This document shows positions 35,040-46,936 of a DNA stretch of 64,000 nucleotides, piece after piece. Numbering within the stretch: the first letter of the stretch is position 1; every line of letters begins with the position of its first letter. The translations under genes and the position numbers were made by a program. Origin of the DNA: Cylicocyclus nassatus (lineage: Eukaryota; Nematoda; Chromadorea; Rhabditida; Strongylidae); the NCBI GenBank assembly GCA_958299035.1, contig CATQJL010000316.1:7968347-8032346 (forward strand). Reading direction: 5' to 3'. The notes under the pieces were generated by a model. That model searched no databases, had not been told where the DNA came from, and was given only the letters and a program-made list of their open reading frames with translations.

Positions 35040-35250
35040 CCAGTGCGAGCCTCTGCGAAGCAGAGGTGACGCACTGGTATATATATAATCAAAATTGTGA
35101 GTTTGGAGGCTATGTGCACTATAGAAACGCGCGCCGCTCACCCGATTGCTGAAAGTTTGTACACAGATGTTTTCGACCCCTGCGCAGATGATAGGCTACT
35201 TTTTGCGTCGATTCGTTGGGTCCTTCTATCGATTTATTGATTTCTAGCAC
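35040..35250 (+). repeat. hairpin-headed repeat module
   Basis: 35040-35077 is a hairpin: CCAGTGCG pairs with CGCACTGG and CCTCTGC with GCAGAGG around GAA. It is followed by TATATATATAATC and a stretch ending GATAGGCTACTTTT and TATCGATTTATTGA, which parallels the 11 kb and 59 kb modules (ATAGGCTACTTTTCG, ATCGATTTT). It is probably one end of a mobile element of unknown class. Confidence 0.5.
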
Positions 35251-35259
35251 TTAGCAGTG

Positions 35260-37090
35260 AAAATGATTCTTATCATCTGCTATCAAAGCAGAGGCATGTA
35301 AAAAGGCCGGCATGTTTCATTGTAGACTTCTGTTGGCGAAGTGCAGTAGAAGGTGCTCTTGATGTGAGTTTCAATAGTTCAATCAAGTGAATACACTCTA
35401 TATCTTATGCTGCGGTCTACCTTAGCGTGCAAGTGACCAAGAGTGCTTTGTAGTGAGTGTGCTGTACAAAGGCGTGTTCAAGATTACACTCAATGCTTTC
35501 TACGTCACATTTCACTTTGAACAATGAAACGGTTAAGAGTTTTCACAAGATTGCGTTAAGAGTTTTCACAAGACTTAATTTATTTGGCATATCAAAAATT
35601 TTCGAAAAGAACTTGAATGCCTGTTTACATAATGTAAAATACTACTTACTTAGTCATAGTCAAGCTTGCCAAAAGATGTTAAACATCGGAAAACAGCTTC
35701 AAATAGTGTGGTGAGCAAAGCGAGTGACCGATCTGCAGCAAAGCAACACAAAAAATGCTCATCATTGTAAAAGTCATGCTACTCATCTCTCCTTTGCATG
35801 TCAAACCGCAATGCTTAATCTGTAGAGTCCCTGGAGTTGTACCGGGAAAGCCCGACTAGTATGAGATAAAAGCGAGTAAAAACGAACACGAAGGAGCATT
35901 CACCGTAATGCAGCGGAATGGTATTCAAGACCACTCGTATGAGGCTACTATCAGCCACTACGTATTTTTCGTATATTTATGCTCAAAGATCCCTGCAATG
36001 CAGCCCGCCAACGCAAACCTCATTACTCCTGCAGATCAACTTGCACAACGTTTGGGAGGACACAAGCTCCCTTGGCACTCCTTTCCTACCTGATTGGGTT
36101 TCTAGCCATAATCTAAAACGCTTCGAGTGTTTTGCGTACCACATTTTCGGTTCCGTACGATAAAATCGTGACTTTTATGTCGAATGCGCGATTGCTATGA
36201 ACTTTTTGACAATTTGCAGCCAATGACGTCAAGGATTTTGGCTTGAGGCCATTTAGCTCCTCCTTTATCCCCAACGTACTCTTTCCACATGAAAGGCATT
36301 TTACAGGTTAATTACACCGTATACATTACAATCTTCATCTCCGCGAAAGGGCAGATTACGCAGCTGGGTTCTCACAAAGACAGCCATAAAGTCGGTTTCG
36401 CACTAGCCGCCGCTTCAGTTTATTTGGTAGAATGTCCACGACCGACTTTCACAGGATTTTTTAAACCTGCCTGGCGTAAGCATTCTAGTGGCCTTGCTCA
36501 ACTCTTCCTATACATAGAAAACAAAAGAAAATCTTGTTTTGGAGCGATCTCTCGTCCCTCTGAACTACTCGAGTTCGGTAACGACAGCATGCCATAATGA
36601 AGTATCCGTTGCGTTCCGCCACTTGATAGGAGAGCTGCAATTACGCTAGACGTTCCTCAGTACGCGGTGCGGTCTTTCTTGTTGTTCTAAACATGTGCTG
36701 GATCTCCTTCTATGATCCGAAATCAGAAATTTTTGTTTACTTGTAATTTTCTTTGAAATCTACATAATGCCGAAATTGGAATGTGCCATCTTTGAAAAGA
36801 GCAAAGTTACGCAAGAACTTGCAAAGCTCAGTTAACAAGCCATATTTGAAGTTGCGAGGTGTGAATTAAATTCATAATAATGCCACACGACACGCCCATC
36901 CACAGCTCCGAATTAAAGGTTTCGATATAAATATGCCTGCACCTGTCAGAACTTGGACCTACATTTAATTTCCCTGTTTGGAAAACTGCATTTTTTAAGT
37001 GCCTCATCTTTGAATCACCCTAATTCCTAAGAATCGTAAGAAGGGCTAAATAAGCATGACTATGATAAAAATTTTTATTACTGCTCAACA
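35260..37090. other. unassigned region with unrecognised ORFs
   Basis: Open frames at 35457-35714, 35908-36163 and 36289-36597 (+, up to 102 codons) have no motif I know. The 35.9-36.6 kb stretch is less AT-rich than its surroundings and could hide exons. Confidence 0.3.
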
Positions 37091-37094
37091 ATCT

Positions 37095-37183
37095 CTATCG
37101 ATTCAGCCATTCTCGCAAACTTATGCTGATGCCGTTGCCGTGTAGTCGCAGCAGAGCGGCTGACTTCTCCTCAAAACAAAGAT
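37095..37183 (-). CDS. candidate terminal exon
   Basis: Minus strand: acceptor AAATCTTTCAG, then an open stretch (FEEKSAALLRLHGNGISISL, LREWLNR) to TAG at 37095-37097, followed by AATAAA at 37074-37079 as a possible polyadenylation signal. Joined directly to the exon at 38410-38523, phase 2 would give a stop after four codons (ESLF), so either that is the terminus or other exons intervene. Confidence 0.35.
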
Positions 37184-37404
37184 CTGAAAGATTTGAAATG
37201 CAATTTGCTTCTTTAAGTTTTTTGAGGATATTGCATTAATGATTGTGTTAAAAGCTTTTCTGCGTTTGAGAAGCTTTGCGCCGATGACTGTCACGTTTAT
37301 TGAGAATGGGAGGGGGGAGAGAACAAGAAATGGAAAACACCAAATTTGCGAGACTCACACCCAAATCCCTTCCTCTAGAGAGTGTAGCTCGAAACTTGTG
37401 CTAA

Positions 37405-37858
37405 CAAGGAAAGGAAGCTTGATCGAAGTGGCCTTTCAAGAAGAAATACATAATGTTTTGTAGAGCTTGAAACGCTGATTCCAAATCTGCCTTCGCTATC
37501 TGCTGCGGGCTTTTGGACGGGAGTTATGAAGGGTTTCGCGAGTAAAAAGTTACATGCAAAATTAGTGTAAAATTAGTCGTAACATTTTTTTTCTAGGGCT
37601 TAACTGGTAAGCGGGTCACTCGATGCAACAAACATTCTTGAATCGAAGATACAACTCGCTACCGTCTCATTTGAACATTAGGAAAAGACGACTGATTTTA
37701 TACTAATGTTGCATTCAAATTTTTACGCACAAAAACCTTCATAAGTCTCGCCCAGAGGCCGCAGAGAGAGCAAGGGTAGATTTGGAATCGTTTTAAGCTC
37801 TACAAGAAAATGTATATCTCATCACAAAAGGCCATTTTGACCAGCCTTCCTTTCCTTG
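37405..37858. mobile_element. Harbinger-like CAAGG foldback MITE
   Basis: 454 bp, TAA on both sides (37402-37404, 37859-37861). Ends CAAGGAAAGGAAG and CTTCCTTTCCTTG. Inverted arms carry TAGAGCTTGAAACG and AAATCTGCCTTCGC family blocks. This is the cleanest copy of the family. Confidence 0.85.
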
Positions 37859-38409
37859 TAAGTTGAAAGGCGAGGGAGGAGTGGGGGCAGAGTTTGCCGC
37901 CTAGTTAAGCAAGTAAAAATCATGACTATGCCAAAACGAAATATCGTCTTAACGGATGCGATAGCATATCTGCCTCATACATATTCGCCTCTGATATGGA
38001 ATGGGGATTGTGGTGTGTTATTCAGTGAAACTTTTATCAACAACAAAAAACGCAACACCAAACTTGCGTATGGGATGTAAAGTAGTACAGCGGATATCAA
38101 TATATTACGAATATGAACGTGAAGAGCATTTACTACACAAACACCTTCTTTTGCACAACTTTTAGTAGATTACTCTTTCATCACAAAGCAAGATAATATA
38201 ATGGAAATGTCACAACACATTAATAAATAAACGATCATTCAGATGGTCGCGCCGATTGCGATGAAACACATGCGAGGCTGCTATTTGATCATCTCGAATT
38301 TCTATTATTTTTCTTGTTGTTCTTTTCATCGCTCTCGTAAAGACCTTAATAAATCGATGACAATTAGCATTCCCTACGTTTGCGTACCGCGGATGTGACA
38401 AACACTCAC

Positions 38410-38523
38410 TCTGTTATGGCTTCGACTATCTTCCCCACATGTGCATCGTGAAACTCGTAAGGAACAGAAACCACTTTACCACCGACGGGGACTATGGAAG
38501 TCGGCTGCGTTTCTGCATTTGAG
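38410..38523 (-). CDS. exon related to the last seen exon of the 17 kb VWA-like gene
   Basis: Minus strand, acceptor TGTAACTCAG, donor GTGAGT, 114 nt. It reads QPTSIVPVGGKVVSVPYEFH then DAHVGKIVEAIT. The exon at 17098-16988 reads PWDGRLVSVPHYYDES-HIRAIVRAI, with the same entry and exit phases and a 3-nt length difference, so they are paralogous. It may be the continuation of the gene at 48.2-48.8 kb across a repeat-filled intron, or a third gene. Function is unknown. Confidence 0.55.
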
Positions 38524-40150
38524 CTGAGTTACATTTTTTCTTTGGATTTGGTGCATAGTACAACGCGTAAAGCTTTTATGCAGATGTTATATTGATTATG
38601 TTGAAACTGTTCCAAACGTAGGATCGTACCTGCATTTACGTTTCATTAGCTATCAGTAAACGATCTCAAGCAATATCTGCTTTGAATACATGACAATATC
38701 CTGAGACTAGTTAGCAAAGAAAAGTCTATCCGATGTTTTTTCAAATATCATGAAAACTGGTATAATGAAGACCTTTTCTATGGTTATTTTTCCAAACAAT
38801 AATTTTCTGAATGGTTTTTAATAACTGTCAACGTGCTCCGCGCATATTTTTATTGCTCAAAGTTCAGCTGATTTTTGAAAATTTATCCTGGAATATTGCA
38901 AAAAAATAGTGCACATAGTAAATAGAGCATCCTCGAGTTGTACACTACTGTATGCTTTGAAGAATTCATCTTTGAAGATTACAATTTTTGGTGAAGTCAC
39001 GAAACACAAACTGCAGAAGAAACAAAAAAGCTTTGTACCGTTTTACCCTAAACATCAGCATTTCTCGAAAACTGGGACACCTACAGAGGTACAAATGTGT
39101 GGTCATATTTCTGTATGTAAGAGCTATATAATCATGTGCGTTATAGGACCTTAGGACATTTACCGACGGAGTTTGACATTTTACTCACTTCATTTTTTTC
39201 CTTCTTTTTAGCTATGAAAAAAATACGGAAAGTGTATAGTTGAATGATCGATGTGTTGAGCATATGCTAGGATAAATTAGGAAATTTTAAGATTTTTTGG
39301 GGTTGAGATACGATTTTTGACGGTAAGGTTCGTTTTTGACTGCTACCAGATTTTAGTTTAAAACTTCACATGGAATACGATTTGGGCAGACTGTTGACAG
39401 CCATCTTGTAGAGCCTGCTTTGCGCTGTCGAATAATTCTTCAAGCTACATCAATTGAAGGAAGAATACAGAAAGAAGATGGCTGTAATAAAAACGGTAAA
39501 AAATTATGGGATAACCTAATGGTTATTGAATTCCAACGATGTAATCCAAAATGAGTTTGATATAGTTGGAAGTTCAGTCAACTAACGACTAACGCATTCT
39601 TTTCCAAATATTGTAATAAAATCTTCGAGAAATAGGGCATTTCGGCGTCATTGCTGCATCTGCATACGATCTGCCAGAAGGGATTTGCTGTGATGGTTAG
39701 TTCTCTTGGTCTCTTGAGCTGCTTTTTGGTATCTATTGCTGCTATGTTCAAAACTCCCTCAGAAGCTTTTCTCAGAAACTTATCGTGTCACCAACGAAAC
39801 ACAGACCTTGCTTCCTAACATATAAAATCGGTTAACGTTTTCCTGTTGAACACAGGAAACGGGCCAAAAGCACGAGGAAAACAAGTGAAATGGCTTGTCT
39901 TCAAAACCATAAAGTTATAGCTAATCTATGTATGCCAAAATCATAATTTGCTCCTACTTATGTTTAGTCTTTCACTTTGCTATTGATTGAAAGGCTTCAA
40001 TATCCTACACGAACTTGGTTCTTTTTCCTTTTCTGGACTCTGTTGGTTTTTTTATTGTGTTGTAGCAAATTAATGCAAATCTTTCACTTCTTTATCAAAT
40101 TCCGAGTATTTCGCTTTTTATAGGGGCACCACATGTGACGGAACGAAGAC
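38524..40150. other. unassigned region with one MITE right half
   Basis: Around 39400-39519 a block with GTAGAGCCTGCTTTGCGCTGTCGAA and the end TTATGGGATAACCTAA marks the right half of a TTAGG-type MITE without a left partner. No gene is seen. Confidence 0.35.
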
Positions 40151-40611
40151 TTTTGCGAGTTTTTGGTAGCATTCAATGCAGCATTTCATCCTATTTCTAA
40201 AGATTACAAGATGGCTGCAGTACATACAATGGTCTCTCGAAAAATCACCAAAATCTGCGACCCATGCTTTTGAAATGCTCAAGTTTCACAAAATTTTAAT
40301 CTACCAAAGGAGTTCAGGTAACGGGCAAATAGAGCAAACCCTGCAGGACACGAAACAATTTTTCTCTTCTTTCCTCGGGTTTCGGACGCGGTTTCTTCTA
40401 GGTGTTTTTGTTTCCATTTGTGGAGTTCTTGAGGATAAAATCACAATATTTCATGTTTTCGAAAGCGCCCAGGAGTTGTACCCAAAAAATTCGAAATGTT
40501 TCAAGTTCTAATAACTTGAATGTTCCTATTTCTTTGAACCTGGGCATTGTATATAATCTCCAATTTTGTTTGTGCCGAAAAGGTTTGTTATGGTGGTATC
40601 TTTATTCGGAT

Positions 40612-40649
40612 GGCCTAACGTTTCGGCGCGTTCGCCGTCCTCAGAGGCC
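40612..40649 (-). ncRNA. hammerhead-ribozyme-like motif (PLE2 left tail)
   Basis: Minus strand: GGCCU, CUGAGGA, one C, GGCG-AACG-CGCC, GAAAC, GUU, AGGCC. Core, helix I and helix II are all intact; identical to the right-tail copy. Confidence 0.65.
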
Positions 40650-40918
40650 TAAAAGCGGGACAAAGCATCATCCATGGCACCAGACCATCAAATGTCTCTT
40701 CTAGCTTAGCTAGTTTCGACCTCTTTCCTAGTTCAATCCGCAAAAATCCTCAAATAGCGAAATGAACCAACCGTTTACACCACCGCTATGTGAAGTGTCC
40801 GCGCCGGAAGAATATGATAGTACGACCGGAAATATGTGACAGAAGCGGACAATTGAGCTATACTCTGATGGGCAGATAGAGAGTTATCTACGAAAGGCGG
40901 ATAAAGTCTATCTACCAT

Positions 40919-42050
40919 CTATAGCTCACATAGTGCTACGAACGGCAGGAACTCGGCAGTGATGGAGGACAAGCACTCGTTCTTGTTATTCATTTCTGGA
41001 CTCTTTGTCGGAATCCAGAATGCCTCCAACGCCTTTCTAGCCGAGATCTCGTTCTCGTGTGTCAAAATCGTGCATTTGATTTTGAAGTCCTTTCCATCAT
41101 GTGAGTCATTCCTATGCATGCCCAGCGGTGTTATTAAACTTTTCCTTCTCTTGCTTGCCAAGTGTTCTTTGATTCGCACGTTTAGTACTCTGCCAGTTTC
41201 ACCAATATACAGTGCGCCGCAATCAAGGCATTCGATTTGGTATACGACCCCTACTTTTGCGCAGTCCCCTACTCCGCCATATGGACATATTGTGCATTGT
41301 TCGGTTATACAAAGTCGATCATAGAGTCGATTTCGAACAAGTTGCTTTTTGATATTCGCATTTGGTATATTAATTAAAATGACGTCATCCAGCAACTGAG
41401 CGCGAGCAATGCATTGTTGGAAGGCAGAGTTGATCTTATCAGAGAAGAAAGGGAGGCAAAGCGGGAGTTTTTGGGTTTGTCGAATGCGGTTATCGCGTGT
41501 ATGTTTTGGTCGTGTTTGCGATGCGCAATGACCATTGCTGCGAGCGATTTCTGAGGCTAAGCATCTTGCTTCGCGGCGCTCATCCTCTCCCGAGCACACC
41601 ATTGTTGCTGTCCTGAACATATTTCGAACTATAGCCCGCTTAGTGCTTACAGGGTGTGCGGGATTCGCGTTAATGAGGATGTTTTTGTAACTATCCTTGC
41701 GATACCACTTCATTTTTACAACGCAGTTGGTTAAGTTGACCAGTGTGTTCAAGTAGGGCAACCATCCTCCTCGTGGTTTCTCGCGCGTTAATTTGATGTA
41801 CTCGGACTGTAAGTTGAGAATCCTAGAACATTCGTTCATTTCGGACTGGGTTCTAGTCACTAAACAGCAGTCGTCGATGTATCGACGGTACATCAATGGC
41901 ATTCGATTAAGCACAGGTTCCTCGATTTTATTCATAAAACAAATTGCAAGAATCGGTGCTTGTCGCTGATTCATAGCGAGCCCGCGGATCTGGGAATAGT
42001 ATCTTCCAGACCATCGAAAGATATTACATTCTAAACACTCATAGGAATGA
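40919..42050 (-). pseudogene. Penelope-like RT C-terminus plus GIY-YIG endonuclease, 5'-truncated
   Basis: The best-preserved coding region in the window: about 375 codons without a stop, first ATG at 41974, frame open upstream to the truncation near 42050. In order: FRWSGRYYSQIRGLAMNQRQ with the RT GLAM/AP-LA region; the catalytic RT box YRRYIDDCCLV; thumb region (PYLNTLVNL, KWYRKDSYKNI, RAIVRNMFRTAT); then a Cys-rich linker (ITEQCTICPYGGVGDCAKVG, VYQIECLDCGALYIGETGR) with the GIY-YIG core as LYIGETGR; a conserved RIKEHLASKRR and a C-terminus LPFVALCEL. PLE proteins prime reverse transcription at a nick made by the GIY-YIG domain. The N-terminal half of the RT is missing, so it is not autonomous despite the intact residues. 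Confidence 0.85.
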
Positions 42051-42519
42051 CTAGGAATAGGAATGACTTACATGTTGGAAAGGACTTCAAAATCAAATGC
42101 ACGGTTTTGACACACGAGAACGAGATCTCGGCTAGAAAGGCGTTGGAGGCATTCTGGATCTCGGCAAAGAGTCCAGAAATGAATAACAAGAACGAGTGCT
42201 TGTCCATCACTGCCGAGTTCCTGCCGTTCGTAGCACTATGTGAGCTATCGATGGTAGATAGACTTTATCCGCCTTTCGTAGATAACTCTCTATCTGCCCA
42301 TCAGAGTATAGCTCAATTGTCCGCTTCTGTCACATATTTCCGGTCGTACTGTCATATTCTTCCGGCGCGGACACTTCACATAGCGGTGGTGTAAACGGTT
42401 GGTTCATTTCGCTTTTTGAGGATTTTTTCGGATTGAACTAGGAAAGAGGTCGAAACTAGCTAAGCTAGAAGAGACATTTGATGGTCTGGTGCCATGGATG
42501 ATGCTTTGTCCCGTTTCTA

Positions 42520-42557
42520 GGCCTCTGAGGACGGCGAACGCGCCGAAACGTTAGGCC
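42520..42557 (+). ncRNA. hammerhead-ribozyme-like motif (PLE2 right tail)
   Basis: Plus strand, same 38 nt as 40612-40649 inverted. Two perfect copies at opposite ends mean that a transcript from either strand across the element would carry one sense and one antisense copy. Confidence 0.65.
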
Positions 42558-43220
42558 ATCCGAATAAAGATACCACCATAACAAACCTGTTTGGCACAAA
42601 CAAAATTGGAGATTAATTTCAAGTTCGTTAAACCTCATTTGCCTTGTAAAATTAGTGCTAAATCATAGTACATCTTGAAAGTTTCAAATTCCGGAGGATA
42701 TCGGTGTTTGGTGCATTTGACTAACGTACGCCTTCCAAAATCCGATGGTTTTGGTCAAAGAAACCTTTGAAATGTATGGCGAGCTGTGGATAGAAGGTGT
42801 GAAAAAATTGTTTTGTATCCTGCAGGTTTTGTTCTAATTATCCGTTACGAAGCATCGATATAAAACTCAAAAAAATTGCGAAACTTTAGCAACTCGAAAA
42901 GCAAGTGTCGCAGTTTGATTTTCCGAGAGCTCTTCAAATGTGTCGCAACCGTTTTATAACCATTAGAAAGGGAATGAAATGCCGCACTGAATGTTGCCAG
43001 GATCTCTCAGATATCTTTGTTTTATCAAATGTGGGGCCAATTTTTACTTTCGATGACCTAATATACCCTTTGATTCAACTGGATCAGCGGTTGGAAGGCG
43101 GGGCTTCGTGGTCTAATTAAGGCTAGGAAATAATCAGGGAGCATATTCGCGAGAGAGACGCAGGCTGCTCACGGGCGCGAGCGGTGCCTTTCTGCCGCCA
43201 TCTCGTTGATTCACATGGTA

Positions 43221-43863
43221 CAGGGTATCTCAAAAGTAAGAACACACTTCTTGATCGTTAGTATCTCTTTTACCACAATACCTTTTGCTGAGCTTCAAGT
43301 TTCTGACTTCTACCAATTAGTAGAAGAGGCTCCAACCCTGTTTTATAGTATGGAGCAAGCACCCAACACTTTTCATTACTGCACGGTTACTGTAGGAACT
43401 TCGAACGGGTTTGAGCCGTCAATGGCCACATTTTGCTCCACAACGGATACTTCAGTAAGCCAAAAACTTTACCATCTGCTGACTTGTCGCTCACTAAGAA
43501 CATGAAGTTTGCACTTCATCGTAAGACTCTTCTCATAGGCTATGCCAGGGACGTAATAACGTTTTTTCAGAGTTTTCGAAAAAGTGATGTATCATTTCGG
43601 TTCAGGAACTCGTAAAAAGTTGTCTAATGAAAATTAGGATGTCGAAAACACTGATACATAACCTTCCAGGCTTCTCTGGAAGTTTCTCGAACAGAACTTT
43701 CCTACGTTGATCCTACAGTAATTCACAGTGATGGGTGACTCGCTCGGTACTGTATATCTAAGCTTAAGCCTTTCACTGAATGGTGCTTATGTCTAAGCAG
43801 AGGATTTTGTGAGAAGAGACTTATCAATGATTGAAAAGCTGTGCTTACTTTTAAGACACGCTG
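43221..43863. mobile_element. CAGGG-ended TA element (family N), copy 3
   Basis: Ends CAGGGTATCTCAAAAGTAAG and, inverted, CAGCGTGTCTTAAAAGTAAG; TA on the left (43219-43220), TG on the right (mutated). 643 bp. The frame 43206-43505 lies in it and is not a gene. Confidence 0.7.
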
Positions 43864-43899
43864 TGACCTCGAATCATTTGTAACTTAATATGTGAGAAT

Positions 43900-44097
43900 G
43901 CACACTAAGCCATATTAACGACGGCACCCATACAGTAACTTTCCCGTGAATCATTTTCTAGCCTAACAAAGTGTAGAAGTGTGTTCTATTGAATAATATA
44001 TAACTAACAAAAACAAAAGAGACAAGAAAACAAGAAGAATTACTGGAAATGAGCAGGTGCTAGTTTTGTCGTTCGTCACTCAACGTGTAAAGTGTGC
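43900..44097. mobile_element. GCACAC-ended MITE (family Z), copy 2
   Basis: 198 bp with ends GCACACTAAGCC and, inverted, GCACACTTTACACG; inverted relative to copy 1 at 22072-22271. Confidence 0.6.
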
Positions 44098-44196
44098 TTC
44101 ACTCAGATTAAGTTACGAATAGTTATCAAATAATTGTGCAACAAAATGCTTCCAGAGCATAAGCTTTGTTTTGCATAAAAGTGCCTTCATGCCGAG

Positions 44197-44673
44197 CCGA
44201 CAGCCGCGGCCAGCAGCCCGTAGTCGCCGCTGTATTATTGGATGTTTACACTTTGAGTGCACCAACTGCCTTGCACCCTGAAACTATGAGACGAACGGCT
44301 TTGCAGTTGTTGTCTAACAAGCTTCAACGCGTTGTTAATAAGTCAGCACTTATACTGCATCAACTGCATACTGGAGGCAATAGGAAGGAAAAACCTGGAA
44401 GGTGAAGAGCGTAGGTGGATGCAGCGGCGTAATAACAAACTAATGATTTTGCGCGGCTAGAGGAACGAACACCTCAATTAATCGCCTACGCGGGTTGTTG
44501 GTCCTTTCGTCCTATTGTTGTGCATCGTTTTGGGACCAGTGGTCCGCAGAGGCGGTGCCTAAGTGAGGTGTTCGTTCCTCCACCCATTTTGCGCTCCTAT
44601 AATAACAAAAGCGGCCAGCGGCGGCTGCGGGCTACGGGCTGCTACGGGCTGCTAGTGGCGGCTGCCGGCGCGG
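44197..44673. repeat. GC-rich foldback
   Basis: GCCAGCAGCCCGTAGTCGCCG at 44208 is answered by inverted GCTACGGGCTGCT repeats at 44632-44655. An inner pair, GAGGAACGAACACCTCA / TGAGGTGTTCGTTCCTC, is at about 44459 and 44566. The frames across it are GC-rich repeat reading, not genes. Confidence 0.6.
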
Positions 44674-45528
44674 TATCTCATAAGAACCTCATATGCAAAT
44701 CATGCGGACTTCTGTACTACCTAGAATGAATGAATTTGGGAAATTGATTGTTAGAAAAAGAAGTCTCTTCCCTCTTTGCTGGGCAAAAGATTAAGGATTC
44801 AAAAAGCTATTTTTCTTTTTAGAGATATGAGTGTGATTTGAGCTCGCAGTATCTTTTGGTAATAAAATCTCCGTGATGTTCAAACAGCCTGCACAACCTA
44901 TTGGCTGCTCAGTGAGTGAAGTCTGTTAGTGTGCTACATTCTTGAAAAAGTTGTAATTTCTCTGAAGGTTTTCAAAAAACATCTGGCAACCTTCGGACCG
45001 TTAGTTATCGCTGAAGCTGTAAAGCTACGCAGTGCATAGTGGACTGTTGAAGGAAGGTCTATATGAAAATATTTTTATCAAAGTTTATAGTGATTTAGAC
45101 ACAAATATTTGAAAATTTTGCAGTTTTTTGTTGCATTTTGTTACAATTTGGAATTGAACATGACCCAAGAAACACAATTGGACAATGCATTCTTGTCGCT
45201 TTTCTATGGCGGAAAGACAGTGTTCTCTTCAAGTTGCAGAGAGGCAACTGCAGATTTCGCAAAACTTTCTTGAACAATGTTTTACTGTAACTTATAAGGG
45301 AAGTCCGACTAGTCGAAGTGGCCTTTGCAAATGAGGCCCAGTTCAAACCAAGCCAGTACCCGCCTGAATCCGCTCAAATACGTCGAATCCGCTCGAAATC
45401 GCCCAAATACGTTCGAACCCGCCTTAACGCCGCAATTGCCAAGGCGCAGAAGATATGCCTGCAAATTGCCGTATTAGAGCGCGGTGAAATACTGCGCGCG
45501 TTATACATATCCTTCATTCTCTGACTAA

Positions 45529-45988
45529 CGAGGGAGAGTTCCCAAGTCAGCTCGGCCAACCGGATGAGTGATATATTACCGTAACGGGCTTGAAACGCTG
45601 ATTCCAAATCTGCTTTCTTTTTCTGCGGAACAACTCTACGAGAGAAGTTATGAGTGTCTAAATGTCTAATTTTGTCATGTTTTAAGTGGCTCAATATTGG
45701 CGAAACCTGTACAATAACACATGAAGGTGATTTATCAGTCTTGTATCAAGTATATTGATTACAAGGACGGGACATAGATAGTGAAATTTCGTTAGGTGTT
45801 GTTTTACAGCTTTCAACTAATTTTAAGCCACTTTAAACATGACAAATTTAGACATTTAAACGCCTATAACTTCTTCCGGAGAGTTGTTTTGCAGAAAAGG
45901 AAAGCAGGATTGGAATCAGCGTTTCAAGCCCGTTACGATGATAATGACTCATTCGGGTCGACCGAGCTGACTTGGGAACTCTCCCTTG
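45529..45988. mobile_element. Harbinger-like foldback MITE, inner copy 1
   Basis: 460 bp with TAA flanks (45526-45528, 45989-45991), ends CGAGGGAGAGTTCCCAAGTC and, inverted, CAAGGGAGAGTTCCCAAGTC. The two arms are nearly identical, so it is relatively young. Confidence 0.8.
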
Positions 45989-46365
45989 TAAGAGACGCAA
46001 GCACGCTTTACGTACTTCTTTTTAACAAGTTTAAGAGCGCGATCAAACGCATTCCGATAAATTACTATTGAGAATTAATGAGAGAACATGTTCAAACTCG
46101 CGTTCTTTAAGCTCGAACATGTCCCATTACGAATTCTGATAGTAGTTTGTTAATCACATAGTACGTAAAGGATGCTCGTGTTTCTTGCAAGGGAAGTACT
46201 TTCTATGGCGTGGCCTTTTGATATGAGATGCATACGTCTGAAGCAGCTTTAAACGCTGATTTCAAATCTGCTTTCTATTTCTGCAGAGGGCTTTTCTGGA
46301 GAGAGTTATGGAAGCTTGAAAATCCTATCTTAGCGGCCTCTTTGAGTTTGAGAGCGGTGCTATGT

Positions 46366-46452
46366 GCGTTGTTGGTGCAATGGTGCAATGGTTACTTGTT
46401 GGAATTGAAGGCGAAAGGTCAATGGTTGGGATCCGGTGCAGTGCGAACCATT
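46366..46452 (+). other. tRNA-like segment (pol III A/B boxes), degraded copy
   Basis: TTGGTGCAATGGTGCAATGG followed 45-50 nt later by GGTTGGGATCC. The B box is mutated. It is inverted and nearly repeated at 46937-47032. No full cloverleaf can be folded, so it is a tRNA-derived remnant at best. Confidence 0.4.
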
Positions 46453-46936
46453 TTGCCCTTTGAATGTGAGTTTGAAAACCAGTCTAATTCGTCTGCAGTC
46501 ACTTACTGTAAACCTTGGCAAATGTGACCTAAGGGGAAAGTTTTCTTGCATAACTGATTGTAATGAGGCCTTGAAACTCTACCTGACTTCGTTACCAGTA
46601 AAACACAGGAACGAACATGGTGAAGCATGTTGATCACCATATAAACTCAAGGAATGCGCACTATCATTAATCGAAAAGATGTTCTCTCCTGCATTTAATT
46701 TGATGGGCACTTGCGAATGATTGCGTGGAGTTTCTCTTTATAGGCTGTTCCCGTTGTGAGAAACGTCTGTGTTTTGCCCACTTTTTAATTTCGCTTCACC
46801 TCTATACATATTTTTTGTGGAGAAAACCAAATCTCAAGGCGTTTGCCAGAAAATGTTTTCCTTAGCTCACATGTGCTATCACAGTGAGTAATGCAGACGA
46901 ATTAGACTGGTTTTTAAACTCACATTCAAAGTGCAA

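Larger units (their letters stand above)
40509..42616. mobile_element. Penelope-like element, inverted head-to-head pair (PLE2)
   Basis: A 2,108-bp insertion flanked by the 10-bp direct repeat TTTCAAGTTC (40499-40508, 42617-42626). The minus-strand copy covers RT C-terminus, GIY-YIG domain and tail; an inverted partner of about 560 bp (about 42056-42616) repeats the last 60-70 codons and the tail on the plus strand. Both tails carry an intact hammerhead-like motif. Both copies are truncated at the 5' side and joined there. Confidence 0.85.
40160..43061. mobile_element. palindromic mariner-like MITE (family Y) split by PLE2
   Basis: The right end (TTTTTACTTTCGATGACCTAA, TA at 43062-43063) and symmetric inner blocks on both sides of the PLE (AGAGCAAACCCTGCAGGA at about 40330 and TCCTGCAGGTTTTGTTCTAA at about 42819, inverted) show a foldback element into which the PLE inserted. 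The left end is not clear. Confidence 0.5.
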
